From Paenibacillus caseinilyticus (GTDB lineage: Bacteria > Bacillota > Bacilli > Paenibacillales > NBRC-103111), in NCBI RefSeq assembly GCF_027533645.1, contig NZ_JAQAGY010000011.1, positions 157,091-221,090 of the forward strand: 64,000 nt of DNA, written 5' to 3'. Below the pieces are notes generated by a model. That model was not told where the DNA came from, made no database searches, and saw only the letters and a program-made list of their open reading frames with translations. A program made the translations under genes and the position numbers. Position 1 is the stretch's first letter. Every line of letters begins with the position of its first letter. This document shows positions 17,940 through 27,912 of the stretch, piece by piece.

Positions 17940-18977
17940 TCATTCCGTAACCGGTTTCGACGAAGGAAGCAGTGAGGCGACGCTCTCCCGTATCACCAGT
18001 TCTGTCGGGACCGTCAGGATCGGCGGGTGCGATTGCGGGCAATCCATCATGTCCAAGAGAGCCTGCGCCGCCCTCCTCCCGATTTCTTCCCGGTTCTGGC
18101 GGATCGTGGTTAATCCGGGCTTCAGGTACTTCAGTATCGCAATGTCGTCGAATCCGATAATCGAGATATCCCGTCCCACGACAAGCGCTGCCATAGAGAG
18201 CGCCTCCATGGCACCAAGAGCCATGGTATCCGATGCGCAGAAGAGAGCGGTGGGCTGCTTCCCCAGGCTGAGCAGGCGCTGTGCCGCCTCGTAGCCGCCC
18301 TGTTCGCTAAAATCGGAATGAAGGGTCCATTCAGACGGATAATGCAGCCCGTGCTTGTTCATGGCCTGCTGATAACCGATCAAGCGATCCAGCCCCGGCT
18401 TGCTGTTATAAATGTCGGCAAAGAAGGCAATGTCCCGGTGCCCGTTGGCCACGAAGTGATCAATGGCAAGAATGGCGCCGCCCACATTGTCGGAAGCCAA
18501 ATACCCCATGCGCGGACCATATAAGTCCATGTCGATAGAAATACAAGGAATTTGGCTTTTGATGATCGTCGACACATTGGGATCGGTCTTCGAGATCCCG
18601 AATAACAGCACGCCGTCGACATCTCTGCGTCTGGCTCTGGCTTCATAATTCGCGGTACCTTCCGCACTGTTATTCGCAAACAGCAGCAAGTCATATCCCT
18701 TCTCACCGGCCACCGCCTCGAAGCTGCTCAGCACATCCTGCAGGAACGGATGCTTTAACCCCGTCAGGAGATGATCCTGAAAAAATACGCCGATCAGCTG
18801 TGAGTTTTTAGTCGCCAGCCCCCGGGCCGTCGCATTTGGCCGAAAATCGAGTTCGGCCATGATGCTTTTCACATTTTGCCTTGTTTTCTCACTAACATCC
18901 CTGTGCTCGTTGATCACCCGGGACACCGTTGCGGAAGATACGCCCGCTCTCTTGGCAATATCGTAAATCGTCGTCAC
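17940..18977 (-). CDS. LacI-family transcriptional repressor
   Basis: 345-residue LacI/GalR regulator. HTH at residues 1-25 (TTIYDIAKRAGVSSATVSRV), a hinge helix region, and a periplasmic-binding-protein-like effector domain (GVLLFGISK, ALFCASDTMALGAM, ISIIGFDDI). Start GTG 18977 lies 8 bp after AGGAGG. It is first in the cluster, 35 bp from the binding-protein gene. Matching palindromes upstream of itself and of the importer strongly suggest autoregulation and repression of the beta-glucan genes, released by an imported oligomer. Confidence 0.95.
   Translation of the reverse strand: MTTIYDIAKRAGVSSATVSRVINEHRDVSEKTRQNVKSIMAELDFRPNATARGLATKNSQLIGVFFQDHLLTGLKHPFLQDVLSSFEAVAGEKGYDLLLFANNSAEGTANYEARARRRDVDGVLLFGISKTDPNVSTIIKSQIPCISIDMDLYGPRMGYLASDNVGGAILAIDHFVANGHRDIAFFADIYNSKPGLDRLIGYQQAMNKHGLHYPSEWTLHSDFSEQGGYEAAQRLLSLGKQPTALFCASDTMALGAMEALSMAALVVGRDISIIGFDDIAILKYLKPGLTTIRQNREEIGRRAAQALLDMMDCPQSHPPILTVPTELVIRESVASLLPSSKPVTE
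17946..17959 (-). promoter_or_regulatory. Putative LacI operator in front of importer operon
   Basis: On the minus strand CGAAACCGGTTACG; it shares the AACCGGTT core with the palindrome upstream of lacI. It lies within the last codons of lacI, 42 bp before the binding-protein start, a suitable place to block an internal promoter or read-through transcript. Confidence 0.6.
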
Positions 18978-18998
18978 ACTCGAATCCTCCTAAGACAC

Positions 18999-19012
18999 TG
19001 TAACCGGTTACG
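18999..19012. promoter_or_regulatory. Putative LacI operator upstream of lacI
   Basis: TGTAACCGGTTACG contains the perfect 12-bp palindrome GTAACCGGTTAC with the central CG step typical of LacI/CcpA-type operators. It lies just upstream of the lacI SD and downstream of a TATAAT at 19030-19035 (minus), consistent with autorepression. Confidence 0.65.
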
Positions 19013-19233
19013 ATGTTGTTGGCTTCTTCATTATATTCCGTAGGCTGCTCCCTCTTAAATAACAAAAAGAAAGCATGAATAACAACTTTTTAAGCTTGCG
19101 TTATCCAAATGAAAAGAATCCTCCAGAGTTGTCTCTTCGGCATTTGGGAAAACTATACACAAAAAAGGCAGCCATTCTATGAACAGCCACCCGTCAAGTA
19201 AACAGAATAAACAATAAAAATTATTGAGATAAT
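19013..19233. other. Intergenic stretch without recognised gene
   Basis: A+T-rich DNA between lacI and the IS3-like remnant. It carries a minus-strand TATAAT at 19030-19035 that may be the lacI -10 box. I see no gene, clear hairpin or repeat in the rest. Confidence 0.5.
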
Positions 19234-19287
19234 CCCCTCAAGGCAGTCCTTCACTGCTTGGAGTTTCAGCTCAGCACTATACCTTCG
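19234..19287 (-). pseudogene. Remnant of IS3-family transposase OrfA
   Basis: Eighteen codons read RRYSAELKLQAVKDCLEG, closely resembling the N-terminal start of IS3-family OrfA helix-turn-helix proteins (RKYSAEFKLQAVQDYL-like). The matching frame runs into unrelated sequence on both sides and no inverted terminal repeats were seen. It is a scar of an old insertion next to the acetyltransferase gene. The short length limits certainty. Confidence 0.4.
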
Positions 19288-19307
19288 GTAGTATGGGGAG
19301 CTGATCA

Positions 19308-19850
19308 CTAACGGCTGCCGTTTATTGCAAACCATTCCTTTTCTAGAATACTCATTTCCCACACACTCCAGAATTCGTTATCCATTCTTCGTTTATCCCG
19401 GAAGAGTCCTTCTTTTACAAACCCTGCCTTCTCGTAACAGGCAATAGCAGACAGATTAAAATCTAACACACCCAGACTGACTCTGTGCAACTTTATTTCT
19501 TCGAAAGCAATAGTCAAAACCTTTTTTATCATCTCTTGTCCTATGCCTTGTCCTCTTAAGCCTCGTTTTCCAATCAAAACCTTACCTACCCTTGCAGATT
19601 TATTGATCGGATCGATTTGTAACTGGATATGGCCAATGACCTCATTATTTTCTTCCTGTACTACCCTATAGATTAGGGTTTGGGCAGCATCTGTATTCGA
19701 GTTTTTGATGTAATGATCCAATTGCTGCTCGCTTAATGGAAAGCTAAACGTTTGACCTCCCCATTGAAATAGAAATTCGGGCGAATCGATCCATTCCATT
19801 AGCTGCCCAAAATCGGTACGTCCGAAAGGTTCAAGCTTGATCACTAGCAC
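19308..19850 (-). CDS. GNAT-family N-acetyltransferase
   Basis: 180-residue acetyltransferase of the RimJ/RimL-like type. The acetyl-CoA motif A reads KRGLRGQGIGQEMI (about residues 98-111), preceded by beta4 (VGKVLIG) and followed by VLDFNLSAIACYEKAGFVKEG, where the conserved Tyr before the Gly-Phe loop is visible. Start is GTG 19850, or GTG 19844, behind AAGGA. The substrate cannot be deduced; relatives modify ribosomal protein N-termini, polyamines or antibiotics. It is a single-gene unit. Confidence 0.88.
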   Translation of the reverse strand: MLVIKLEPFGRTDFGQLMEWIDSPEFLFQWGGQTFSFPLSEQQLDHYIKNSNTDAAQTLIYRVVQEENNEVIGHIQLQIDPINKSARVGKVLIGKRGLRGQGIGQEMIKKVLTIAFEEIKLHRVSLGVLDFNLSAIACYEKAGFVKEGLFRDKRRMDNEFWSVWEMSILEKEWFAINGSR

Positions 19851-19908
19851 CAGTCCTTCCCTATGCAGCAGCCTGCAATAGCGATCTATATTTTATTTTA
19901 CCTTGAGC

Positions 19909-20442
19909 TTAGTGGTATTGTCCCGTTAGATGCTCCTTCGTATCTCGTAACATTTTGGTGAGCATTACGATCTGCCCCGCATGGTACGCGTAGTGTGCGG
20001 CAACCTGAACAAGCAGTCGGCCCATACCTCTTGTATCGCAGGCTTCGTGGACAGGAGAAGCACTTCGATGCATACGCATCCAATCCTCTGGGTCATAGCG
20101 GATGGTGACTTCCCGGGATAGATCGTCATTCACTAAGGCAAATAATACACGCTCCGACTCGGATCGAGTTTGGCGCAGAAGGCCAATCAGCTCATCCTTT
20201 GACAGTCCCCCATCCGTAGTGAATTCACGGGAGCGCTCCCGGATGAACGGTCTGTTTCCGATGGCGCTCACCACATTCTGATATTCGTTTCCCGCCAAGT
20301 GCAAGCAGATATTCCCAATGCTATTCATGGAATCTTTCCATCGCGTCCAAATGAGTTCATCATTCAGCAGATGAAGGCTTCGTTCGATTCGATCAAGCTG
20401 CTTATTCATGTCTTCCATTACATCCTTAATCAGTTCTACCAT
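19909..20442 (-). CDS. DinB-like metal-binding protein
   Basis: 177-residue four-helix protein of the DinB superfamily (DUF1572-like branch). Metal-ligand histidines are visible at ICLHLAGNEY, and in the C-terminal AAHYAYHAGQIVML motif. AGGAGGGG precedes ATG 20442. Family members are thought to act as metal-dependent thiol transferases or hydrolases, often stress-linked; the specific function here is unknown. It is divergent from the LysR regulator at 20702 with a 259-bp gap in which no other gene is seen. Confidence 0.85.
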   Translation of the reverse strand: MVELIKDVMEDMNKQLDRIERSLHLLNDELIWTRWKDSMNSIGNICLHLAGNEYQNVVSAIGNRPFIRERSREFTTDGGLSKDELIGLLRQTRSESERVLFALVNDDLSREVTIRYDPEDWMRMHRSASPVHEACDTRGMGRLLVQVAAHYAYHAGQIVMLTKMLRDTKEHLTGQYH

Positions 20443-20701
20443 GAGAACCCCTCCTGAATTGATGTTTGGTTCAACCTTCGTAACGGCAGATTACCCTCGA
20501 GTGGTACATGTTGTTTAGATAGTTGGCAATATTATGTATTTGCGGTAAGGTTACAGTACTGGCATCAGGCACAGCTCCAGCCGGGGTGCCTTCAAAATCA
20601 CTCCCTTTTAACTTATCATGATAGTGAAGATCCCATCCAACGTAAAATGAAAATTTACCATACCATACATGAAGAAATATTCATGGAAGTGAGGGGCGAA
20701 C

Positions 20702-21580
20702 ATGACACTGTATCAATTAGAAGTATTCCTTGCTGTCGTCCAGACGGGCAGTTTCACCAGAGCGGGGGAGCTCTTGAATGCAAGCCAATCGGGCGTCAGC
20801 CACAGCATGGGTGATTTGGAGAAAGAATTAGGAATGAAACTTTTTAAGCGCGATCGCAATGGTGTTACACTAACGGATACGGGAGAACAAATCTTAGCAC
20901 ATGTTCGTGAGATTGTTCATCATATGGAAGGGATCAATCAAGTTGCTGCTGCGGCAAGAGGTATGAACCGTGTGACCCTACGGATCGGTGCGTTTCCCAG
21001 TATCTCGGCCCATGTCATTCCAGGTCTGTTTCAAGCGTTTCGCAGCCATTATCCGGGTGTAGAACTGCTTCTCTTTGAAGGAAGTTATGCAGAGGTTGAA
21101 GCCTGGATCAAGACAGGTGTTGTTGACCTTGGGTTTGTGGCTGATCCATGTGATGGATTAGAAACCGTGCAGCTGCTAAGCGATCCCTATGTTGCAGTCC
21201 TCCCGGCGAATCATCCTTTGCGGGAGCATGAGGTTATCTCCCTCGAGCAGCTTACACATGAACCGTTTCTTTCGCTTAAATCCGGATGTGAACGCCTTGT
21301 GATGCGTGCATTTCAAGAGAAGGGGCTTAGCTTGAATAAGCAGCTCGAGGTTGCAGAGAATGCCACCATTCTCTCCATGGTTGAGGCAGGCATTGGAGTG
21401 TCCATCATACCTTCCATGATCCTGCAGGCTATACCGGCTAATGTAGCTGTTAAACCGTTGAATTCTCCCATAATTCGTCAAATAGGATTAGCTGTACTCT
21501 CCCAGCAGATGGTCTCCGTCTCCCCAGTCGTAGCCGCTTTTATCAAAGAGGCGCAAATGCGGCAGCTGAGAACCTCCTGA
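20702..21580 (+). CDS. LysR-family transcriptional regulator
   Basis: 292 residues. N-terminal winged HTH (LEVFLAVVQTGSFTRAGELLNASQSGVS) followed by a two-lobed effector domain (LRIGAFPSISAHVIPGLFQAF, VVDLGFVADP, VEAGIGVSIIPSMI). GAGGGG is five bases before ATG 20702. LysR genes often control the divergent neighbour, here the DinB-like gene, but no effector can be named. Confidence 0.92.
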   Translation: MTLYQLEVFLAVVQTGSFTRAGELLNASQSGVSHSMGDLEKELGMKLFKRDRNGVTLTDTGEQILAHVREIVHHMEGINQVAAAARGMNRVTLRIGAFPSISAHVIPGLFQAFRSHYPGVELLLFEGSYAEVEAWIKTGVVDLGFVADPCDGLETVQLLSDPYVAVLPANHPLREHEVISLEQLTHEPFLSLKSGCERLVMRAFQEKGLSLNKQLEVAENATILSMVEAGIGVSIIPSMILQAIPANVAVKPLNSPIIRQIGLAVLSQQMVSVSPVVAAFIKEAQMRQLRTS

Positions 21581-21665
21581 GCCAGGGCTTTGGCTTGGAT
21601 ACTTTACCTGCAATATAGATGCCATTCTTGTGAGCTTTCGATCCGCCGCGGAACCTGAATTAAGA

Positions 21666-21703
21666 TCAACGCGCGCCGTCCTTTAAAGAACGGCGCGCGT
21701 TGA
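21666..21703. terminator. Bidirectional terminator between lysR-type gene and rph
   Basis: TCAACGCGCGCCGT pairs perfectly with ACGGCGCGCGTTGA around a 10-base loop. It separates two convergent genes. The stem is very G+C rich; a T-run is weak on both sides. Confidence 0.7.
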
Positions 21704-21756
21704 TTAGCAATAGAAGCAGAATGGAAAAAGCCGCCAATGGCGGCCGATCATGCACA

Positions 21757-24372
<2,616 letters not shown>

Positions 24373-24410
24373 TCAACATCTCTCCTAACCATTAAATTGA
24401 GAAAAAACAT

Positions 24411-24440
24411 TTGACAAGAGTTCGCCGGCCATGGTAAGAT
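24411..24440 (+). promoter_or_regulatory. Plus-strand promoter inside the rph leader
   Basis: Perfect TTGACA (24411-24416), 18-bp spacer, TAAGAT (24435-24440). Transcripts would run away from rph, antisense to its leader and promoter, toward the hairpin at 24530. A 14-codon ORF starting at ATG 24452 lies just after the predicted start. Confidence 0.5.
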
Positions 24441-24495
24441 AAAAGTGTAAGATGAACAAACTTTGCAAATTCCACTTGAAAAAAGTGGTATTCTG

Positions 24496-24524
24496 ATTAT
24501 AACACCGCATCTGTCTATATGCAA
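24496..24524 (-). promoter_or_regulatory. Putative rph promoter
   Basis: Minus strand: perfect -10 TATAAT (24496-24501) with a weak -35 TTGCAT (24519-24524), 17-bp spacer. It predicts a 5' leader of about 115 nt ahead of rph, containing a CCACTT/AAGTGG hairpin and a 15-codon ORF (24385-24432) whose TAG stop overlaps the rph SD; that ORF has no good SD of its own. Confidence 0.55.
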
Positions 24525-24529
24525 TGTTT

Positions 24530-24561
24530 AAGAACCTGATAAACTTTTCAGGTTCTTTTTT
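24530..24561 (+). terminator. Rho-independent terminator of a short plus-strand transcript
   Basis: AAGAACCTGA and TCAGGTTCTT form a perfect 10-bp stem followed by TTTTTT, a classical plus-strand terminator. It lies about 115 bp after the promoter at 24411, defining a short RNA or attenuated leader ahead of the SDR gene. Confidence 0.75.
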
Positions 24562-24646
24562 GGTTTCCCGCTATCCTTGGCCTCATCTCTAACATGGCTC
24601 GGGCCGAACTCTCCTCGCTGCAAGCCCCCCCTCCCCTCTGCGGCAC

Positions 24647-24677
24647 TTGACCTAGAGTGAACTCTAGATTCTATAAT
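24647..24677 (+). promoter_or_regulatory. MerR-type promoter with 19-bp spacer and palindromic operator
   Basis: -35 TTGACC (24647-24652), -10 TATAAT (24672-24677), and a 19-bp spacer occupied by the perfect inverted repeat CTAGAGTGAACTCTAG (24652-24667). The overlong spacer and operator position are the hallmark of MerR activation by DNA distortion. It drives the SDR-merR operon. Confidence 0.82.
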
Positions 24678-24710
24678 GAATCCATCTTGGTTTGGGAAGG
24701 ATGGATAAAA

Positions 24711-25451
24711 ATGTGGAATGTAACGGGCAAAGTTGTGATGATTACCGGAGCGTCGAGCGGAATCGGTGAGGCCACTGCAAAACTACTCGCTCAAAATGGA
24801 GCGAAGGTCGTACTGGCAGCCAGGCGCGAGGAAAGGCTAAGTTCACTAAAAAACACAATTGAAGAACAAGGTGGCGCTGCCATATACAAAGTTACGGATA
24901 TTTCATCCCATAAAGAGGTGGAGGAACTTTCGCAATATGCTATCGATACCTATGGTCAAATCGATGTACTGGTTAATAACGCCGGGATCATGCCTTTATC
25001 TTATCTGCATGAGAAGAAAGTAAGCGAATGGGATCAAATGATCGATATCAATATAAAAGGTGTATTGTACGGCATTGGCGCGGTTCTTCCGTATATGAGA
25101 GCGCGGAAACAGGGTCATATCATTAATGTCTCTTCGGTAACAGGGCATATTGTTAGAAAATCTTGGGCCGTGTATTCCGGCACGAAATTCGCCGTTCGGG
25201 CAATAACCGAAGCGCTTCGGCAGGAGGAGGCAGAGAATAACATTCGGACTACGATTATTTGTCCGGGAGGTGTTGCAACCGAACTTGTCCACACTGTATC
25301 AAATGCGGAGATCAGGAAAGACATCGAGGAATCGCTTCAAAGGGGGCTGCCTGCTGAAGCTGTAGCTAATTCCATTCTTTATGCCATTTCCCAACCGGAG
25401 TATACCGCAGTTAACGAAATCATTGTAAGGCCCACCAGTCAAGAACTATAA
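24711..25451 (+). CDS. Short-chain dehydrogenase/reductase
   Basis: 246-residue classical SDR. The cofactor motif GASSGIG (about residues 13-19), NNAG near 90, SSVTG with the catalytic Ser and YSGTK with the Tyr-Lys pair are all present. ATG 24711 follows AAGGATGG; upstream in-frame codons fall within the promoter and cannot be used. RR after VVLAA suggests NADP preference. It is co-transcribed with the MerR regulator 45 bp downstream. Substrate unknown; MerR-controlled SDRs often deal with reactive aldehydes or other electrophiles, which is inference. Confidence 0.92.
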   Translation: MWNVTGKVVMITGASSGIGEATAKLLAQNGAKVVLAARREERLSSLKNTIEEQGGAAIYKVTDISSHKEVEELSQYAIDTYGQIDVLVNNAGIMPLSYLHEKKVSEWDQMIDINIKGVLYGIGAVLPYMRARKQGHIINVSSVTGHIVRKSWAVYSGTKFAVRAITEALRQEEAENNIRTTIICPGGVATELVHTVSNAEIRKDIEESLQRGLPAEAVANSILYAISQPEYTAVNEIIVRPTSQEL

Positions 25452-25496
25452 TAAGGTCAGCCTAGCCTAGATATCCCGATGAGGGAGGAAGTTCGT

Positions 25497-25859
25497 GTGA
25501 GTTATACGATCGGTCAAGTTGCTGAGTTAACCGGGTTATCCATTCATACCCTGCGGTATTATGAGAAGGAAGGGATATTACCTTCTGTCATGCGCAGCAG
25601 CAGTGGTATGCGCAGCTATGTAGAAAAGGACTTGGAGGCGCTCGAATTTATAGGCTGCCTCCGAGCTATTGGAATGACGATAGCGGATATTAAGCATTTT
25701 GTTCAGGAAAGTACAACCATTGACCAGCGCCTGCTGGTATTAGAAAAACAAAAAGAAACCGTGAATGCTCAGATCAATCAATTGGTTTCATATCAGAGCA
25801 TGATTCATCGAAAAATCGCTTTGTACATGAATATGCGCAAAGAAGTGAACTCCTCTTAG
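25497..25859 (+). CDS. MerR-family transcriptional regulator
   Basis: 120-residue regulator with the MerR winged HTH (IGQVAELTGLSIHTLRYYEKEGIL) and a dimerising coiled coil (about 78-112). There is no C-terminal metal-binding cysteine set, so it belongs to the organic-signal or redox branch with unknown inducer. GTG 25497 is chosen because GGGAGG lies 8 bp upstream; ATG 25479 overlaps no SD. It most likely acts on the operator at 24652-24667, regulating itself together with the SDR. Confidence 0.9.
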   Translation: MSYTIGQVAELTGLSIHTLRYYEKEGILPSVMRSSSGMRSYVEKDLEALEFIGCLRAIGMTIADIKHFVQESTTIDQRLLVLEKQKETVNAQINQLVSYQSMIHRKIALYMNMRKEVNSS

Positions 25860-25888
25860 AGAATCGGCGAAACCTGTCCTCCGAACAA

Positions 25889-25911
25889 CAAAAAAACCGC
25901 GACGGGCGCGG
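25889..25911 (-). terminator. Terminator of MFS transporter gene
   Basis: On the minus strand CCGCG and CGCGG pair around a five-base loop and are followed by seven T. It lies about 60 bp beyond the MFS stop. Confidence 0.65.
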
Positions 25912-25933
25912 CTCTGAGTAAATATGTGCTATG

Positions 25934-25965
25934 GTCCTCCGGCAAGTCGGAGGACAGCCTCTTTT
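25934..25965 (+). terminator. Terminator of SDR-merR operon
   Basis: GTCCTCCG and CGGAGGAC form a perfect 8-bp stem with a six-base loop, followed by AGCCTCTTTTT. Plus-strand U-run supports termination of the SDR-merR transcript. Confidence 0.7.
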
Positions 25966-25969
25966 TATC

Positions 25970-27403
25970 TTAATGCGATGAATGCATAACGGCCTGTTTG
26001 ACTATGACGCGGCGAATGAAGAACGCCATGGCTAGGCCGACCAGGGTTACAATCATCGCAAACACGAACACATTTTGCGATCCTAAGGTAAGTGCGTTCG
26101 CGAGTTCGGTCTTCTCCGTCGGTGCTGAGGAGTTGTGCAGGTACTTCTCCATCCCGCTCGTAAGGATACTTATTGCAACTGCTGTGCCGATTGCCCCTGC
26201 GACCTGCTGCAGTGTATTCATGATAGCTGTACCGTGCGGGTAAAGCTCAGGCGGCAGTTGGTTCAGACCATTCGTCTGCGAAGGCATCCACACCATGGAG
26301 ATACCCACCATTAGCCCGATATGGAGCGTGACGATCAAAGCCACCGAAGAAGCGGGCGAGATATCGGAGAAAAACCATAAAGTCACCGCAACGATGATGA
26401 GGCCGGGAATCACGAGCCATCTCGGCCCGTATTTGTCGAACAAACGCCCCATGCGCGGCGAGAGAATGCCGTTCAGCGCGCTGCCCGGCAGCAGCATAAG
26501 TCCGGCGCCGAATGCTGACAGCCCCCTGCCGTTCTGCAGGAACATGGGAAGAATAATCATGCTCGACAAGATAATCATCATGCACGACAGTACCATGAAC
26601 AACCCTACGATATACATCGGGTACTTGAATACTCGCAAATTCATCATCGGCTCGCGCATTACTTGCTGCCGCAGCACGAAGAATACGAGCGCCAATAACC
26701 CGATGGCAATCGAAGCCACCACGACCGTACTGCCCCATCCTCCCTCGCCTTCCCCTGCCTTGCTGAAGCCAAAGACAACTCCGCCGAACCCAATCGTTGA
26801 CAGGACGACAGACAGAAGATCGATGCGCGGCTTAGCGACTTCGGTAACGTTATCCAGATACTTCAGTCCTACCATTAACCCTGCGATCAAGAACGGGAGC
26901 GACAACCAGAAGATGTAGTGCCATGTGAAATATTCGATCAATAGGCCTGCCACAGTCGGACCGGTTGCCGGTGCAAACATGATGACGAGTCCGACGAAGC
27001 CCATCGCCGCCCCGCGCTGTTCAGGCGGATACACGACAAGGATCGTATTAAACATGAGCGGAATTAACAGCCCCATGCCCACTGCTTGCAGCACACGCGC
27101 AAACATCAACATTTCGAAATTGTATGCGAGAGCCGCAATCAACGTGCCGACAATCGAGCTTACGAGCGAAGCAATAAACAACTGCCTCGTTGTAAATCTC
27201 TGCAGTAACCACCCGGTCATCGGCATTAATATGCCTAACGTCAGCAAAAATCCCGTCGTCAGCCATTGTGCGGTCGCCGCCGAAATGTGGAACACATCCA
27301 TTAAATTACTGATCGCGATATTCAGAGCTGTTTCGCTAAACATGCCAACAAAGCCGCAGATCAGCAATGACGCCATGATGGCACGCGTATTGTATACTTT
27401 CAT
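25970..27403 (-). CDS. MFS drug:proton antiporter, DHA2 (EmrB/QacA-like) family
   Basis: 477-residue integral membrane protein with about 14 hydrophobic helices. Typical motifs include LTTGFLLTLGILMPMTGWL after TM1, FARVLQAVGMGLLIPL with motif C-like Gly/Pro residues (GFVGLVIMFAPATGPTVAG) in TM5. It should export lipophilic compounds or dyes using the proton gradient. A possible minus promoter is TTGGAC (27452-27457) with TACCAT (27428-27433). It is divergent from the AraC-GyrI regulator at 27913, 500 bp away, which may sense its substrates. Confidence 0.92.
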   Translation of the reverse strand: MKVYNTRAIMASLLICGFVGMFSETALNIAISNLMDVFHISAATAQWLTTGFLLTLGILMPMTGWLLQRFTTRQLFIASLVSSIVGTLIAALAYNFEMLMFARVLQAVGMGLLIPLMFNTILVVYPPEQRGAAMGFVGLVIMFAPATGPTVAGLLIEYFTWHYIFWLSLPFLIAGLMVGLKYLDNVTEVAKPRIDLLSVVLSTIGFGGVVFGFSKAGEGEGGWGSTVVVASIAIGLLALVFFVLRQQVMREPMMNLRVFKYPMYIVGLFMVLSCMMIILSSMIILPMFLQNGRGLSAFGAGLMLLPGSALNGILSPRMGRLFDKYGPRWLVIPGLIIVAVTLWFFSDISPASSVALIVTLHIGLMVGISMVWMPSQTNGLNQLPPELYPHGTAIMNTLQQVAGAIGTAVAISILTSGMEKYLHNSSAPTEKTELANALTLGSQNVFVFAMIVTLVGLAMAFFIRRVIVKQAVMHSSH

Positions 27404-27435
27404 TACTTCGTTCCACTTCCCTATTTAATGGTAAT

Positions 27436-27690
27436 ATGTATGTTAAACCTAGTCCAACCAAGTGCCAGGTGTCGACTTCTTCCTATGATAATTATTCCAT
27501 TCATCCCTTCCATTGATCCATACCCGATGGTCTGGATCAGCTCTCAAGCTGCCTCTATGTCTGTTCACTCCCCGTACTGGAACTATTTTAATCGATATGA
27601 ATCGATTTGGGATAGTAAATATTATATAAAATAAAACTCTCCTTACGTCTTGCCTAAAAAGTGGACGATTTGTTAAGCGAAGTGGAACCA
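27436..27690. other. Intergenic stretch without recognised gene
   Basis: Sequence between the MFS gene and the long hairpin at 27692. Short open frames on both strands have no SD, no family resemblance and unbalanced composition. I see nothing functional beyond the probable MFS promoter at its left edge. Confidence 0.45.
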
Positions 27691-27691
27691 A

Positions 27692-27735
27692 AAAGGCGAT
27701 CGCTTCCCCATAGATACGGGGAAGCGATCGCCTTT
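27692..27735. repeat. Perfect 18-bp inverted repeat containing GCGATCGC twice
   Basis: AAAGGCGATCGCTTCCCC is repeated as its exact complement GGGGAAGCGATCGCCTTT around an 8-base loop. A T-run follows only in minus-strand reading (CCTTTTTGG), so as a terminator it would act on a minus-strand transcript, but no minus-strand gene precedes it. Confidence 0.75.
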
Positions 27736-27874
27736 CGAATAGGCCGCTGCAGCATGACCGGGAGATCTCCCTTGGCTTTGAAGATAGGATTACCGGCTAT
27801 CGATTGCCAGCGGGAGTTGATGCGTTTGAGTCTTGCCAATTTATGCTTTCTATTTAACAAATTGTGCGTTATTT

Positions 27875-27883
27875 TGCTATAAT
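27875..27883 (+). promoter_or_regulatory. Extended -10 promoter of AraC-GyrI gene
   Basis: TGCTATAAT is an extended -10 element with a perfect TATAAT, about 30 bp before the start codon at 27913. No good -35 is visible, as is allowed for extended -10 promoters. Confidence 0.55.
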
Positions 27884-27912
27884 AAGAAATAAATGATAAA
27901 TGTGGTGAATTT

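Noticed and set aside
24610..24635. GCAAGCCCC resembling half of the rifamycin-associated element near rph
   Set aside because: Only one half is present; the complementary GGGGCTTGC arm is missing and it lies beyond the predicted rph promoter.
27692..27735. CRISPR-like repeat
   Set aside because: It is one inverted repeat with an 8-base loop; no regularly spaced direct repeats or cas genes exist in the window.
27428..27882. Short open frames in the MFS/AraC-GyrI gap as genes
   Set aside because: No SD, no homology by eye, and two of them are simply the two strands of the perfect hairpin region.
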